From: Spironucleus salmonicida
Lineage: Eukaryota > Fornicata > Diplomonadida > Hexamitidae
Length of the DNA stretch: 64,000 nt
Reading direction: 5' to 3'
Assembly (NCBI GenBank): GCA_000497125.2
Contig: CM035320.1
Coordinates: forward strand, 1,509,197 to 1,573,196
Below, piece after piece: positions 11,002 through 22,434 of this stretch. Each line of letters starts with the position of its first letter. The stretch's first letter is position 1. The notes beneath the pieces are model-generated. The model did not search any database and was not told the DNA's origin. It worked only from the letters and a program-made list of their open reading frames with translations. Made by a program: the position numbers and the translations under genes.

Positions 11002-11898
11002 TCACTTGTCATAATATTAGAGTAATAATCTTATTTACTCTAACACTCCAGGATTTGGTTGATCTTTACTTAACTCTTAGATAAAATAGTCATATAATTA
11101 AGAAATCTTATTAGAACATTTATTGTCTAATAACACTTTACTTTCTTTGCTTTACTCGCATTCTAATAGTTCTTATGCTTTTTCAAAGAATTCCTTATTA
11201 AGGTCGTTAGGAAATTCTGTTCTTGTAGTTAATATTTATTCTTTTTATATAACATCTAATTATTTGCAATTTGTATCTGTGTCTAATATTATTTCTTCTT
11301 TTTAATTAATTTTATCTTATACAATAATTTCAGTAATCTAGCACTCGCTACTAAATTAAAGTACATGAACATGCCCACTGGTTATTCCACCTTAAGATCC
11401 ATAGTATCCACCAGGAAATCTAATAGCAGTCAATACCAATGCAATGAATTAAGTAGTTTATTATAAAATAATGCAAAAATATATAGGCTCGTATAAATCA
11501 ATTTTAATTAGGGTTTCGAGCTATTAACTTTTTAAATATAAACATTTATCAGCTTTTTTAAAAAGTAAATTAAAATAAGGCGACGTAATAATTATATTTT
11601 TAAGTATTTAAGGCCCTGGGATAAAAACATCAGTATCGAATCGCCATTCTGAGATTTATTAATACTATGATGAAAAAAGATCACCACTACTTTTAGAAGC
11701 TACAATATCTGGAGTATCAATAGAAATATTCATTAATTTTTATAATTGGGTTTGCTATATTATTTTAAGATCACCGTTATATATTTTTATTTTCATATCA
11801 GATATAATAATTTCTTATTATTAAGAATCAAATTTCATCGGGACCCCTTGTAAACATGATTCAGAAAATGAAATAGGTATAACTTATTTCACTTCCAT
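11002..11898 (-). CDS. Hypothetical protein, 298 aa
   Basis: This is a 299-codon frame starting MEVKQVIPISFSESCLQGV after ATAATAATAAATG. The central region is globular-looking: FIPGPQILKNIIITSPYF, then IYFCIILQQTTQFIALVLT followed by a glycine-rich turn GGYYGSQGGITSGHVHVLQF. The C-terminal ~100 residues are polar, helical and acidic. The hydrophobic part near residue 150 is short and mixed, so a membrane helix is possible but not certain. It is divergent from the coiled-coil gene at 11946 across only 47 bp. No known domain was recognised. Confidence 0.75.
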
Positions 11899-11945
11899 TT
11901 ATTATTATTTTATATGATACTATTTAATAGAATTAAAATATAAAA
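11899..11945. promoter_or_regulatory. Bidirectional 47-bp AT-only promoter region
   Basis: This is the entire space between two divergent starts. It is made almost wholly of A and T (TTATTATTATTTTATATGAT... to ...AATTAAAATATAAAA). Both starts sit directly at its edges, so promoter elements and any 5' untranslated leaders must fit within it or overlap the coding ends. Diplomonads are known for very short leaders and AT-rich initiator-like promoters. The assignment is positional. Confidence 0.55.
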
Positions 11946-13931
11946 ATGGCAGATATATATTCTGATGATGCATTAGAGTTCATCTAAAGCCAAGTGGTTG
12001 ACCTATAATCTAAAAATACAGATTTATTCACATAATCATTAAAAAAGGACAAAACTATTATTGATTTACAAAATACCATTAGTGTTTTAAAGACGGATCA
12101 AAAATAATAAAAAATTCTGATTGAAACATATAAGAAATAGTTCATTTCCCTAGGAATCTGCAATTTTGATAAAGATGGATTAATCGATCTGTAAAAATAC
12201 TAAGACGAAAATATAGATATTAACCAGAGACTTTTAGACCTTTAAATTAAATATGATAATTTAGTAATTGAGCATAGAAATACATTGGAAACTATAACAC
12301 GTACCACTGATACCTTAAGTAATAAAGAATTACAATACTAGGATGAGGTTTTTATGCTCACAAATTAAGTTTGCGATTTGGAATAGAACCTTTCTGAAAT
12401 TAAGATTGAGCTTCAGTTGGCAAATACGCTAATCGATAGTTAAATGGACCAAATCCAAACCATCAAGACTAAGAAACAAACCCTAAAAACTGAAATGAAT
12501 CAAATAACTATATCATTTAACAATAATAAGTTGGCTTTGAGCTCCTTAATAGATACCTTATCTGAAGTTCAGTTTAATATAGACGATATAAGAAATTCTG
12601 TAATTAATATAAAATTTTATTTGCAAACTTAGCTGTCTTAGTTTGATCAGTATTTCAGCTCATAATTTTAGGAACTAGCAACATTAAGTGGTAAGTTCGT
12701 GATAAATTTTTTTAACAAAGGTCAATAAATAAAATTAGAAAAAGATAACTTAATAATGAAAAATGAAGCTCTTTAAGAGTATATCGAAGAGCTCAAAACC
12801 TCTAATTCTGACCTTAATCGGCTTAAAAATTGCGAAAAATAAGCGAATTAATAAATAGAAAATCTGAAAATCGAAATTATCGCGTAGGATCAAGTATTTA
12901 AACTCGAATAATAAGAATTTGAACGAATTATCAGCAAATAAATTACTGAATTAAAAGATTTACGAGATACAGAAGTCCTTTAACAGTAATTATACTAGAA
13001 GTTAACTGCTGAAAATTTAATTTTATAATAAGAGCAAGAAAAATCTGAACGTATAGCAATAGCTAAAACACAAGAGAACTAGGTGCTGAATTAGAAGTTT
13101 ACCAACTAAATTTCTGCATTAAAAGGGCTCTTTAACACTTAGTCTATAACCTTAAACGAGAAAAATAGACAGCTAGACCAGTAGATTAAGTTAAGCAAAA
13201 TTACAATATCTAACCAGCGCAACTAAATTTAGGCAGCCGCAAACTATAACTTGAACTAAAAATCAAGAAATTACGAATTTCAGGGAACGTAAACGGAAAA
13301 TAACGAAGAACGGGATGTCATAAATTCCGAGCTTTCAGTGTCTGTGGAAAAGTTCAAAATATTTACTAGTGATAATTTTAAGAATCTGCTCCTTGAAATT
13401 GACACTGAACAATTACTTGGATGCTATAATCTTGAAAAGTCGTTTTTATAAGCAGTTTTAGACATCAAGGTTTAACACGGGTAGATTGATACAACAATGG
13501 CAAAACATATCATTTATCAGAGGGAAAATACCAAATTAGCTTAAAGTGGGAACGATAATTATACTAGTTTGTTGAGTATTTAGAAGCAGTTCATGAAAGG
13601 AGAATAGGCATCGAAACTGATATAGCTTGATTTTAGTGAATTGATGAAACAAAAAAGTTTTACGAAAGCATAGTTATAACTGATAAAGCTTATATTTAGT
13701 AATGTAGAAGAGTACATGCGGGATTATATTTAAGATCTTAATAGGTAGATTTTGTCGCTTACAAACGAACTTAGGTTTCATGAAATATTAGCAGATAAAG
13801 ATAAATTAAAAAAAGTCAATTAAGTATGTAAAATATTTCAAGAACAGGATATTCCAAAAACTATTTTATAATATAGAAAGACTATAGATGCGTTACGGTT
13901 AGAAATAATTATGATGAAGTCGCACCAGTGA
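11946..13931 (+). CDS. Long coiled-coil protein, 661 aa
   Basis: This is an intact 662-codon frame after TATAAAAATGG. The product is almost entirely predicted coiled coil from about residue 30 to 480, rich in Q, K, E, N, I and L, with a short break around ISLGICNFDKDGLIDL near residue 80. That break resembles an EF-hand-like loop (DKDGLIDLQ), though a partner hand was not seen. The C-terminal ~180 residues are helical but less regular (LLGCYNLEKSFLQAVLDIKV). Many glutamines are TAA/TAG. The likely role is a filament or axonemal scaffold, by inference. It is divergent from 11002-11898. Confidence 0.8.
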
Positions 13932-14265
13932 AAAAAAATATCATTCAATTCTTTATTAAATATAATCTTTAATATCTTTAAGTTATTGCTTTAGTGTATC
14001 GCATTATAATTACATATGCTGGTTATTTTCACCTAATTATAGAAGAATACTATGAAGCTGACCTTCCATTTAAAATTCTATATCGTAATAAATATTATAT
14101 ATTAGTTAAGAATTAATTTGATTTTAATAAGAGTTGAAAAATGATTGACTGTCATCTCTATGAATGCTGAAAATTAGATAACATACTAATCAATATCAGT
14201 TATATCATATGAAAGTGATATTTTTAGTATCCTAATTTGATAAATAAAATATTATATTATATCAT
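13932..14265. other. AT-rich intergenic region between convergent genes
   Basis: This 334 bp region separates the convergent stops of the genes at 11946-13931 and 14266-16689. It consists of A/T-rich DNA with isolated TCATT and ATATTATATTATATCATT runs. No credible frame, RNA gene or repeat was found. It is unusually long for a convergent pair here, where 10-15 bp is common. Confidence 0.55.
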
Positions 14266-16689
14266 TCATTATGTTGTTTGGAATAGATTTTTCTATTTAA
14301 ATACATATTTAGGTTCTATTTATTCCTGCTTAAAGTTAAACATAACTTGTTTTTAGATTTAATTAGCGTACTAACATTTCACAGTTAGGATCTCCTTTGG
14401 TTAATTTTATTATTTTCTAAATGATTATTTTGGATTTTAGCATGAATTATTAAGCTTAGATTTTGTTTATATCCAATCTAGCTAATTTTAACTAATTGGT
14501 AAATTTTATTTTACACCCTCTTTAAAATATTAATGAAATTCATTAGTTTCTGCTATTAATGCTAAATTAAATAATAATTTATTTCTTAAAAGCTGTTGAT
14601 AATTTCTTTAATTTCCTTATAGCATTTTTTCTGTTTTACAATTTTCATATTATTTCCATTTATCTATTGTTATTTACCTACGTTACAGCATTTATTAGAT
14701 GTGATCGAATATATTTTTAAACTATGATTCATCTAGCATTATTCCAAATTCATTAAATATGTTTGTAAATGTTTCTTACGCTGAAATAATACCTTAATGT
14801 TATTAAGACTTTTTGCCTTTACTAATTAAAAATTCGTTGTAATTTTTGATTTCCTCGTTCCATTAGTTCTCAATAATAGACTAATCTGTAATTTTACAAC
14901 CATATAGATCTACTAACATATTATTTTTAAAATACCAGTCATTAATTTATATGATGTTGTTATTTTAATCAATATATTATCCTAGGGAATTTTTTCGCAA
15001 AGGTATTTGTTTACCATTTATATAAAGCTTACCATCTACGTCTACAACATTATTAATTGTAATTTTATCACTTTAAATAATATTTAATGCAACTTGTTAT
15101 CCGATTAAGTCTGCTATTTCCGCTATAAAGAAATTATCTATTCCATCAGTAACCTATATTTATATATTTCTAGTTAATAGCTGTTCTTACGCTTTTAATA
15201 GAGCATATTTACTAATATCAAGGGTTTTTTCGTCTTCTAAAAATTATTTGAATTCATTATATTCCGCATCACATTAAGGACGCAGTTAACGCTAGTTAGA
15301 TTTATTAGAAGATTAAGTTGAACTATTTATTTAGTTTTATTTTTAACTATTAACATTAATAATAGATAATTCAAATGAATTTTTATTACGCAGTGCACTA
15401 TTTTATTATGGTATTAACTTTTATGAACTTTATTTACTAGCATACTTTTTATTATTTATTTCGGTGCTTTTGATGTCTCGTTTTTACAATATTTTTTCTT
15501 GTATTTACAATTTTTAAAGTAATATCCTAATTTATTCTGATTCTGGTAACAATTTTAATTTTTCAACAAAAGAATCATTAAATGATCCTGAGAATTAGCT
15601 ACTATTATTAACTGGCTACAACTACCCACTATTATTATTTATTGCTTCTAAAATCTATTAATTTTCAATAACCATTTTTTAAAATTCCATATTTATTATA
15701 TTTTCATCATATCCATCGCTCTTATTGTCTATTTCTTGGTCGAGTCCATCTTTAAATACTGTTTTTTTAGCTGACTTACTTTCCATTTATTATTTAAATT
15801 TTGATTCCATAATTTATTTTTGATTACCTTTATTCTCATCTTATAGTCTTTAATAATTCACCTAATAAGCTTCACCTTCTTATCTCAACCTATCAATTAT
15901 CGCATCCTTCTCTTAAACTTCACTCTCTAGTTAAAGCCGTCTAATTTAATTTTCTTCACGCAGTTTTAACTCTTTCATATATGATTTTTCAATTTATTCT
16001 TTAACCATTATGAGTCTTTAAATTTCTTCTTCTAAATCTTCAATCCTATCACCTTATGTTTTCCGTGGGTTAATTTTAGATGAATTTTAACTATCAAAAT
16101 CTGTCTTAAAAAGCATTGTTATGCGTCGTTTTTGATGCATTTGTTCTCTTAAAACAATAATTTCTTTACGAAGCTTAATTTTTTCATCTATCGAAAGCTT
16201 CTAAAGTTTTGTCATAATTTTCTACATATCTACGTTTTCTTACGACGCAATAACTAAAGCTAGACCAAAAGAGTCAGCTAAATTGATCAAGTCTCCTAAA
16301 TTTTAGGACAATTTACTTTCTATTTTAGGAATCAGAAATTCAATCTATTATGCCAGTTCTTCATTAAAAAGTGTTTGCTATAATTTCAAAATTTTGGCGA
16401 TTTATGTTTAGAAAATTGGAAAAACATCTTTTGGTATAAGATGATCAGTAGTAGGATTGCAATTGAGATCTTATTCAAAAAGAACAAATAATTTGCGTTT
16501 AGCAAAAAGTTATTATTGTGTGTTAGAAATTTATTTTAGCGAAGAATTTAAAAAGTTTGAAATTTTTTGACTAAATACAGTGAAAGTTGGCTATAATATA
16601 TATTTTATTGATTACGTGATATTAAGATGTGTTTAAGAAGATTAAAGCGTAGATAAAGAGAGATCATATTTTTCGATTTCATCTGTCAT
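14266..16689 (-). CDS. Large coiled-coil protein with conserved N-terminal domain, paralogue A
   Basis: The product is 807 residues. Residues ~1-180 form a helical domain with KLFVLFEQDLNCNPTTDH followed by IPKDVF at about residues 69-92. The same block recurs in the protein at 54508-57765 (LLFVLFEKELYCDPLTDH ... PKNV), showing the two are paralogues. After it come RKEIIVLREQMHQKRRI, a long coiled coil to about residue 300, and Q/N/S-rich sequence with further helices to the end. The start is ATG after CTGAAACTA; an in-frame ATG eight codons upstream is an alternative. Function is unknown. The shape (compact N-terminal helical domain plus coiled coil) recalls centrosomal or basal-body proteins, but this is inference. 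Confidence 0.78.
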
Positions 16690-16817
16690 TAGTTTCAGAA
16701 TATATAGCATTATATAAAATAATGGGATATATTAAGTATAGCAATATTTCTAATATTAATATTATGTAGCTTCTATATTGAATAATTTTTAATAATCCCT
16801 AATATTTCCATTCCTTA

Positions 16818-17360
16818 ATGTCTAATAATCCGTATGATCCCTACTATAATTAGTATTAGTCTTATCAGAACACATACTAGACTATTAACACTAATTATTA
16901 ATATTCACAAAGCTATAGCATGAATCGTCCAGTCTATTCCAAATCTGGGGAGAGACCTTCTCGCTAATATATTGGAATGGGCGATTTTGTTGTTTCTGAT
17001 GAAGAAGAAGCAATCCGAGTTCATGTTGATAAAGAAAAAGATTTCTCTATTTCATCTGATGTTAAGTCAGATACTCCTATACATGAGTATACTGATTAGG
17101 AGTATGATAGAGACTCTTTTAAATATATTCAAGCTTTCAAAGAAGACAACACGATTCGTGTGGTTAAGAGAGTACGTATTAATGATAGCATTAAAAATTT
17201 TGAAATTGCAATTGGAAATGATAATTATTTATTTTGGGCTCAGAAATACAATGAAAAATTTGGGTTAGGTGAGGCAACTCTCACCAAAAGAAGAGGAAGA
17301 CCCAAAAAGGATTCTGTCCTTAATCTTTTAAATGCATGCAAGAAAGATTCAGATAAGTGA
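16818..17360 (+). CDS. Putative AT-hook DNA-binding protein, 180 aa
   Basis: The product has a Y/N/Q-rich N-terminal 50 residues (MSNNPYDPYYNQYQSYQ), an acidic centre (VVSDEEEAIRVHVDKEK), then a folded region with IRVVKRVRINDSIKNFEIAI. A single AT-hook core, KRRGRPKKD, lies near residue 155-163. AT-hooks bind the minor groove of A/T-rich DNA, which is abundant in this genome. One hook alone is weak evidence for a chromatin role. The frame is intact, with the start following CCTTA-ATG. It converges on the Q/P-rich membrane protein, with stops 14 bp apart. Confidence 0.78.
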
Positions 17361-17374
17361 AAAATATTTTACGT

Positions 17375-18379
17375 TCATTTCTTAATAAGCCAATACCCAA
17401 CAATAGATATTGCTACGACTAAAGTCAGTATCAATGATATTACTAAATAAATTATACCATTATCAACAGTTTCCTTACCAAAGAATGTACTCCATAATAC
17501 AAACAATGATATTAAAATAATCCAAAATCCAATAAATGGAGCTTATCTGGCTGGAACTGAAGCTGTTTAAAACTTAACATCCTCTACACATATTGGCTCT
17601 TTTGTCACACCACATAACTATCTATCATTTCCATTAAATGTAAACGGAGTTTTTTCATAAATTTGTACTAAGTCATTGGGGTTTTCAACCTAATAAATTA
17701 AACCTTAATTTGTTTATCTAACAAAATCAGGTTAAACCCCTGTAGCTCGATAAATTTCTTATTGCACCTCTAATTAAGATGAGATTTTAGGATGGCCGAA
17801 AACTAAAAATTCATAAAATGTTTTAGATTTTATATTGTAAAATTCTTCCTATTACGATTTTGTAGCATTTAAAACAGATGGTATATATTTATCTTATATA
17901 TTTTATATAGGTTGTTATATTTTAAATGGTTAGTTTTGTTAATTTGGAATATATTCAGGAGCATGGTGTGTCACTTAGGTTTAGTATTAAAGTTGTTAAT
18001 TATTTGTATTTTGATTTATTTATGGTTAATATAATACGGGCTGTTACATATGTTGTTAATTAAACTGAGGTGGTTATTATTAGTATTATTATTGATATTA
18101 AATTTACTGCTAGACTGGTTATTAAATTTATGGTTAATATTATTAAAATGTTTATGGTTATGGTGCATAATTTAGCTATGAAAACTAGACTTATGGATAT
18201 TAATCTTATTACACAATTTGTTATTGTACTTATGGAACGTACGATGGTTCATACTGAGATTAAGAAGGCATCAGTCTCATTTATTATTATCCATTTGATT
18301 AAACATTATATTAGGCTGGTTATTAGGTTAAAATATGAGGTGTATTTGTATGATTTCCTGGTGTTCTAGCAGGTAACAT
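17375..18379 (-). CDS. Q/P-rich protein with two C-terminal membrane helices, 334 aa
   Basis: The N-terminal ~165 residues are an irregular Q/P/N/Y-rich repeat region (for example YAPQPQTFQQYQPQIQQP), encoded largely by TAA and TAG. A folded cytosolic-looking domain follows (FYEFLVFGHPKISSQLEVQQ to VQPDFVRQTNQGLIYQV). At the end are two hydrophobic segments, FIGFWIILISLFVLW and IIYLVISLILTLVVAISIV, separated by ~15 polar residues and finishing in KK. This suits a membrane protein anchored by a C-terminal hairpin with a long disordered cytosolic tail. The start is ATG after GAAAATG. Family unknown. A standard-code reading of the opposite strand gives a spurious 99-aa ORF here. Confidence 0.8.
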
Positions 18380-18433
18380 TTTCAAATTTTAACTATATAT
18401 AAAATACGATATATAAATATTATTATTAACAAA

Positions 18434-19513
18434 ATGAAACGAAACAAAGTAGAGCTATACTGTTCTATACATGCATTATAAAGGTCAATTGCGGCAACAA
18501 AACTAGCATGTGCATATGATATGGATATACCACGAAAAAATAATACAATACTTACGGATTAATCATATCAACGGTTAACTAAATTTAAATGGTTAGATGA
18601 TGAAATTTTATGCTAATTTACATAAAATTATTCTACACTGTCATCACATTTTTTCAGGTTAGTGTAAAATTAGAATTTTCCATCTGCTCTTAGATGGTTT
18701 AATGCATAAACATAGTATTTCAATAAAAACTATTTTAATATTATTATTAATTAATCTAATAGCCATTGGTATGGTGTACATGTCAACTTATAGTTTAAAA
18801 TTGTATTGGTTAGTGATTCAATAGGAGATGGACAAAATTGTATTAGTGCATTACGAGCTTTTATTAATGAAAATTATTATTAAATTATTATTAATTTTAA
18901 TAACTTTGATGCATATTAAGTTTTACTACGAAATGGTAACATTAAATATGTTAAAGATTACCCATATTAGATAAAAGGAAAAATTATATAATAATCACTT
19001 GAGATTATAGATTTAGAGTGTAGTTCAGATGAATAAGAGATTTAAGATTAAGATGAGAGTTCATATAGATGTTAAAATAACTTATAGAATAAGATCGATT
19101 ATTAAATTACCTATACATAGGATTCTGAAATAGAGAATCAGATTTATTTCAATTTACCACAAATAATAAACTTTATGAAATCTTAAAATGATATTTCTTA
19201 GCAAATAATTAATTTATCATGTTAACTTAAAAATCTTTAAATTAGTAGTAATAATCATATCATAGACTTTATTTATATTCCATAATTAGAGTTCAAATTA
19301 TAGCAGTTAATTGAAGCAAACTTCTCGAATTCAGAGCTATACTTTCTAAAGCTATGTTTTTATGCATGTTATATGCCAGTTTAAGATAACGGATTTGATT
19401 GTGGTGTGTATACTATTGCATTTATTTTATTTTGCAATTAAGGTAATGATGAAATTTGCGGTCAAAACTCATCAACATGGCGAAAAAAGATTATATAGAT
19501 TTTAACAAATTGA
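18434..19513 (+). CDS. Ulp1/SENP-type (C48) cysteine peptidase
   Basis: The product is 359 residues with the C48 triad in order. Substrate-groove residues WLDDEIL sit near residue 54, HWYGVHVN with the catalytic His near residue 111, SDS with the likely Asp near 129, and PVQDNGFDCGVYTIAFI with the oxyanion Gln and catalytic Cys near residue 321. Ulp1/SENP enzymes remove SUMO or NEDD8-like modifiers. Here an insertion of over 100 residues, rich in S, Q, N, D and E, separates the Asp from the Gln-Cys block, where family members normally have only a few dozen. C48 domains also occur in some transposons, but no terminal repeats or transposase lie alongside. Deconjugation of a ubiquitin-like protein is the likely role. 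Confidence 0.85.
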
Positions 19514-19567
19514 ATATTTTTAATTTTATTAATTATATTATAATTATATTAGGATTAAAATATTTTA

Positions 19568-20134
19568 ATGCAATTAAGTAAATTAGTGTCAACACTGCGC
19601 ATTTTTAATTTATCGACGTCTGAAAAAGCTAAAACATAGCAATAAAGTAATTTTAACCTGTCAAAACTATAAGACTCTAAAATATTACCAAATGAGATAA
19701 TTATAAATTAGAATATGGAGATTTATCTTGATTATATGATACTATTCTTCAATCGTAAGATGAACACTATTACAAAAAGTGTTTTTTTAGATAAAAACTG
19801 TAGCAATGATACAAATTTTTCAGAATTTTCTAAATTTTAAATTATTTGTTTGGATTAATAATTATCAATCAATTATTAGCACGATTTAACTTAGTGGCAA
19901 GGTCTTGTTTATCTCCTTTAGACATCTAAAAATGATAATAGAGGCTACATTATACTTATTTTAACTTTTAAAACTTTTATACGAGATAACAAAAATTCTA
20001 TTCAAGACCATCCCGATTTGATTAAAAATACGATAGACTTAATAGTTTTTGCAGCAAAATTTATTGTTGCTTGGGAGTCAGAGTTTGTCTAATAAACCTG
20101 TATAACATAATTAAACAACTTATTAATTTTCTGA
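19568..20134 (+). CDS. Hypothetical protein, 188 aa
   Basis: This is an intact frame from ATG after AAAATATTTTA-ATG to TGA. The N-terminus is polar (MQLSKLVSTLRIFNLSTSEK). The rest mixes hydrophobic helices such as IYLDYMILFFNRKM and RGYIILILTFKTFI, then ends TCITQLNNLLIF. No signal peptide, cysteine motif or recognisable domain was found. The gene lies 54 bp downstream of the Ulp1-like gene and 48 bp upstream of DCAF7, all on the plus strand, but nothing suggests co-transcription. It appears genuine on frame and spacing. Function unknown. Confidence 0.72.
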
Positions 20135-20182
20135 TATTTTTATTATTATACATTTAATATATAGTCTTTCCTTTTCTGAAAT

Positions 20183-21139
20183 ATGCACGCCTCTGGTAGA
20201 ATCTTTTAATACAAAACACAGTCATAACTTTTTGCTCACGCTTGGTCACTACGCGAAGATTAATAAATGCGTCTAGCTATATGCTCGTGTGATTTGGAAC
20301 ACAAAAACTTTGTTGAAGTAATCTAATTTAATAAATAGTCCCAGCAACTTTTAAAACTTGACTCATTTAATCTACAATTTCCAGTTACTAAAGCAATGTT
20401 CTATCCTAATTACTAAACGAGTAACTAAGACTTACTAATTTGTGCAAATGATATGCTGCGAATTTTCTCAATAAACTAGGATTAGCGTAAGCAGAAACTG
20501 ACATAGAAATCATTTCTTCGTCATGAAAAGCGGCGTTAAGCACCAGTTACTGCATTTGACTGGTCAACGATCCAGCCTCATCTTGTGATTTAGTCATCTT
20601 ATGATACCGCGATTTCACTCTGGGATATTAACCGAGAGGAACTTGAGTTCACATTTCAAGCACATGAGAAATCTATAAATGATGTTTCATTTTCACCTGC
20701 TGATCCTTCTATATTTGCTTCTTGTGCGTCAGATGGTACTGTTCGTGTTTTTGATAGGCGAAAGATAGAAATTTCATAATAAATAACTTAATTAGATAAT
20801 CAAGCACTGCGAGTCTAATTCAATAAATTCGACCCGCATTAACTGGCGATTATCAGTAATAACAATAATCAAATACATATATACGATTTACGAAATGTCT
20901 AGCATGTTTTAAACTTAGAAAAGCATGAAAAAGAGGTAAACGGCATAGCTTGGAACCCAACTTGTGCTAATCAACTTTTAAGCGTTGGTGAGGATGGTAA
21001 TGCACTAATTTGGGAGGGGGGAAAAGCAATCATGGGTTACAACTGTGGTGAACCAGCGGACAATTGTGGGTGGAGCGAGTTAAATAAGGAGTGGTGCAGC
21101 TTGATTCATGGGGATATTCTAGAAATTTTACATGTATGA
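20183..21139 (+). CDS. DCAF7: WD40 protein of the DCAF7/WDR68 type
   Basis: The product is 318 residues and made of WD40 repeats, close to the ~340 aa of DCAF7. Visible elements include APVTAFDWSTIQPHLVIQSS, YDTAISLWDI, FTFQAHEKSINDVSFSPADP, SIFASCASDGTVRVFDRR and VNGIAWNPTCANQLLSVGED with ALIWEGG. The block DTTCTIW/LRIWS in animal DCAF7 corresponds to DTAISLWDI and LRIFS here, and the N-terminus (LFAHAWSLRED) matches the family's AMNWSVR. DCAF7 is a scaffold for DYRK-type kinases and a substrate receptor for CUL4-DDB1 ligases. The start follows CTGAAAT-ATG. The call rests on overall repeat pattern and length. Another WD40 subfamily is possible. Confidence 0.8.
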
Positions 21140-21395
21140 TGATCATGATGATTATTTAAAACATCAAGCAGGAATTGATTGATAGTAATTATTTATGTGC
21201 TGTAAAAAACTTAGTAAATAGAGAGAAATAAAAACCATTGACAGGATTAACAGTATAAATAATAATATTTTTAAAGTTAAATAACATGTAATATAAATTT
21301 TTAAAATATACTTAATACATTTCTTAGAGGATAATGATAAATTTAAAGTATGATTTATAGTTATATATAATATTTTCTGATCAGAATAACTTAAA

Positions 21396-21935
21396 ATGGG
21401 AGCTTAAGATTCCTAAACCTAATAATCTCAACCCCTAAGCAGCATTGACATTACTTTGTTGAAACTTAAGAAGGTCAGAGATCTCTTAAAATAAGAAGTC
21501 AAGCTATAGTCAATTCTCATAGCTCAGTTAGATCAATAAGTGGTGTAATCAGTTCCAACTGATTTGGATAAAGCATAAATCTTAATTGTTCGTAAGAAAA
21601 TTCAGTAAAAAATTGAAACAACATTTACAAATATGACCATTGAGATAGAAAAATAAGTATTTAAAGTCGAAAACTTCATTCGCCAAAATCAGACTATTGA
21701 AATATTAAATAGTTTAAGTGATGAACTCAAAAAGTATGATTATGATGAAATGGTTTTAGAGTTGCAAGAAATTAAGTAAAGCTTAGAATTTAATGATTTA
21801 ACAATTTAGAATATAAACTAGGTGCTAGAAGATTAAAATATATCTTTGGATTTAGCTTTTGAGATTGATAGTTACAAAAATTCGACGTGTTAGTAGGATT
21901 TTAATAGTCAACAAATTGATTAAGTAGTGATGTGA
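21396..21935 (+). CDS. VPS20: ESCRT-III subunit, Vps20/CHMP6-like
   Basis: The product is 179 residues, near the usual 190-200 for CHMP6. It begins MGAQDSQ, giving a Gly2 that could be N-myristoylated as in Vps20/CHMP6. The Snf7 core follows: LLKLKKVRDLLKQEVKLQ, a region with KAQILIVRKKIQQKIETT (equivalent to the family's AxxxLkkKkyxExqL), then IEIEKQVFKVENFIRQNQTIEIL. The C-terminus is acidic and helical, as expected for the autoinhibitory tail. Vps20 nucleates ESCRT-III polymers on membranes during vesicle budding and scission. A second ESCRT-III candidate with an MG start is at 37857. The start ATG follows ATAACTTAAAATGG. Confidence 0.75.
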
Positions 21936-21944
21936 TAGGCTCAA

Positions 21945-22331
21945 TCATAATTTTTTGTAACCATACAGAAGTGATGGATCTCTTTCATTAACTTATTATT
22001 CGGCTTGAGGTTGTAAAGAAAAATTTGAAGGTTAAATAAGGGCATTCTCTGCATTAACTTTGCAAACTCCATCTGCTATCGATAAACTTAATGATTGGTT
22101 TGGGTCATTGTTTATTGTAAAACTAATCGAAAAGGTCTTATTAGGGCCTGGAATAATCTACACTGTTCCTGTTGCCCCAACTTGCATATTAATAGTAGAA
22201 TCTTATGAGAACTGGACTCGTGATTAGTTTGTTTCAGTTCGTTTCTCACTAATATGTGATTATTCTTCTGACTAATTGTCCGAATAATCAGAATAATTAT
22301 TGTAACCATCTGATGAGTAATTTTCGGACAT
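21945..22331 (-). CDS. Hypothetical protein, 128 aa, possible beta-sandwich
   Basis: This is an intact frame starting MSENYSSDGYNNYSDYSD after ATATTAAAATG. The first 40 residues are disordered and S/Y/E-rich. The centre (NMQVGATGTVQIIPGPNK to TFSISFTINNDPNQSLSIA) alternates hydrophobic and polar residues like a beta sandwich. The C-terminus is polar. No catalytic motif was seen. It converges on the ESCRT-III gene with 9 bp between stops, and is divergent from 22435 across 103 bp. Family unknown. Confidence 0.75.
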
Positions 22332-22434
22332 TTTAATATATTGCTATCGGTTTATTATAATATTATAATATATTTTATGATTATACTTAGATATAAATTT
22401 TATATATAATTATTAATATTTATTTTTCTTTAAA

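Noticed and set aside
16513-16528. TTCTAACACACAATAA on the minus strand, resembling a diplomonad intron branch/3' splice motif.
   Set aside because: The surrounding coding frame is continuous and reads smoothly through it (ISNTQQQLF), and there is no trailing AG acceptor of the expected form.
18434-19513. The C48 peptidase as part of a transposon of the MULE/Ginger kind.
   Set aside because: No transposase, terminal repeats or target-site duplication was seen next to it; a cellular deconjugating enzyme is simpler.
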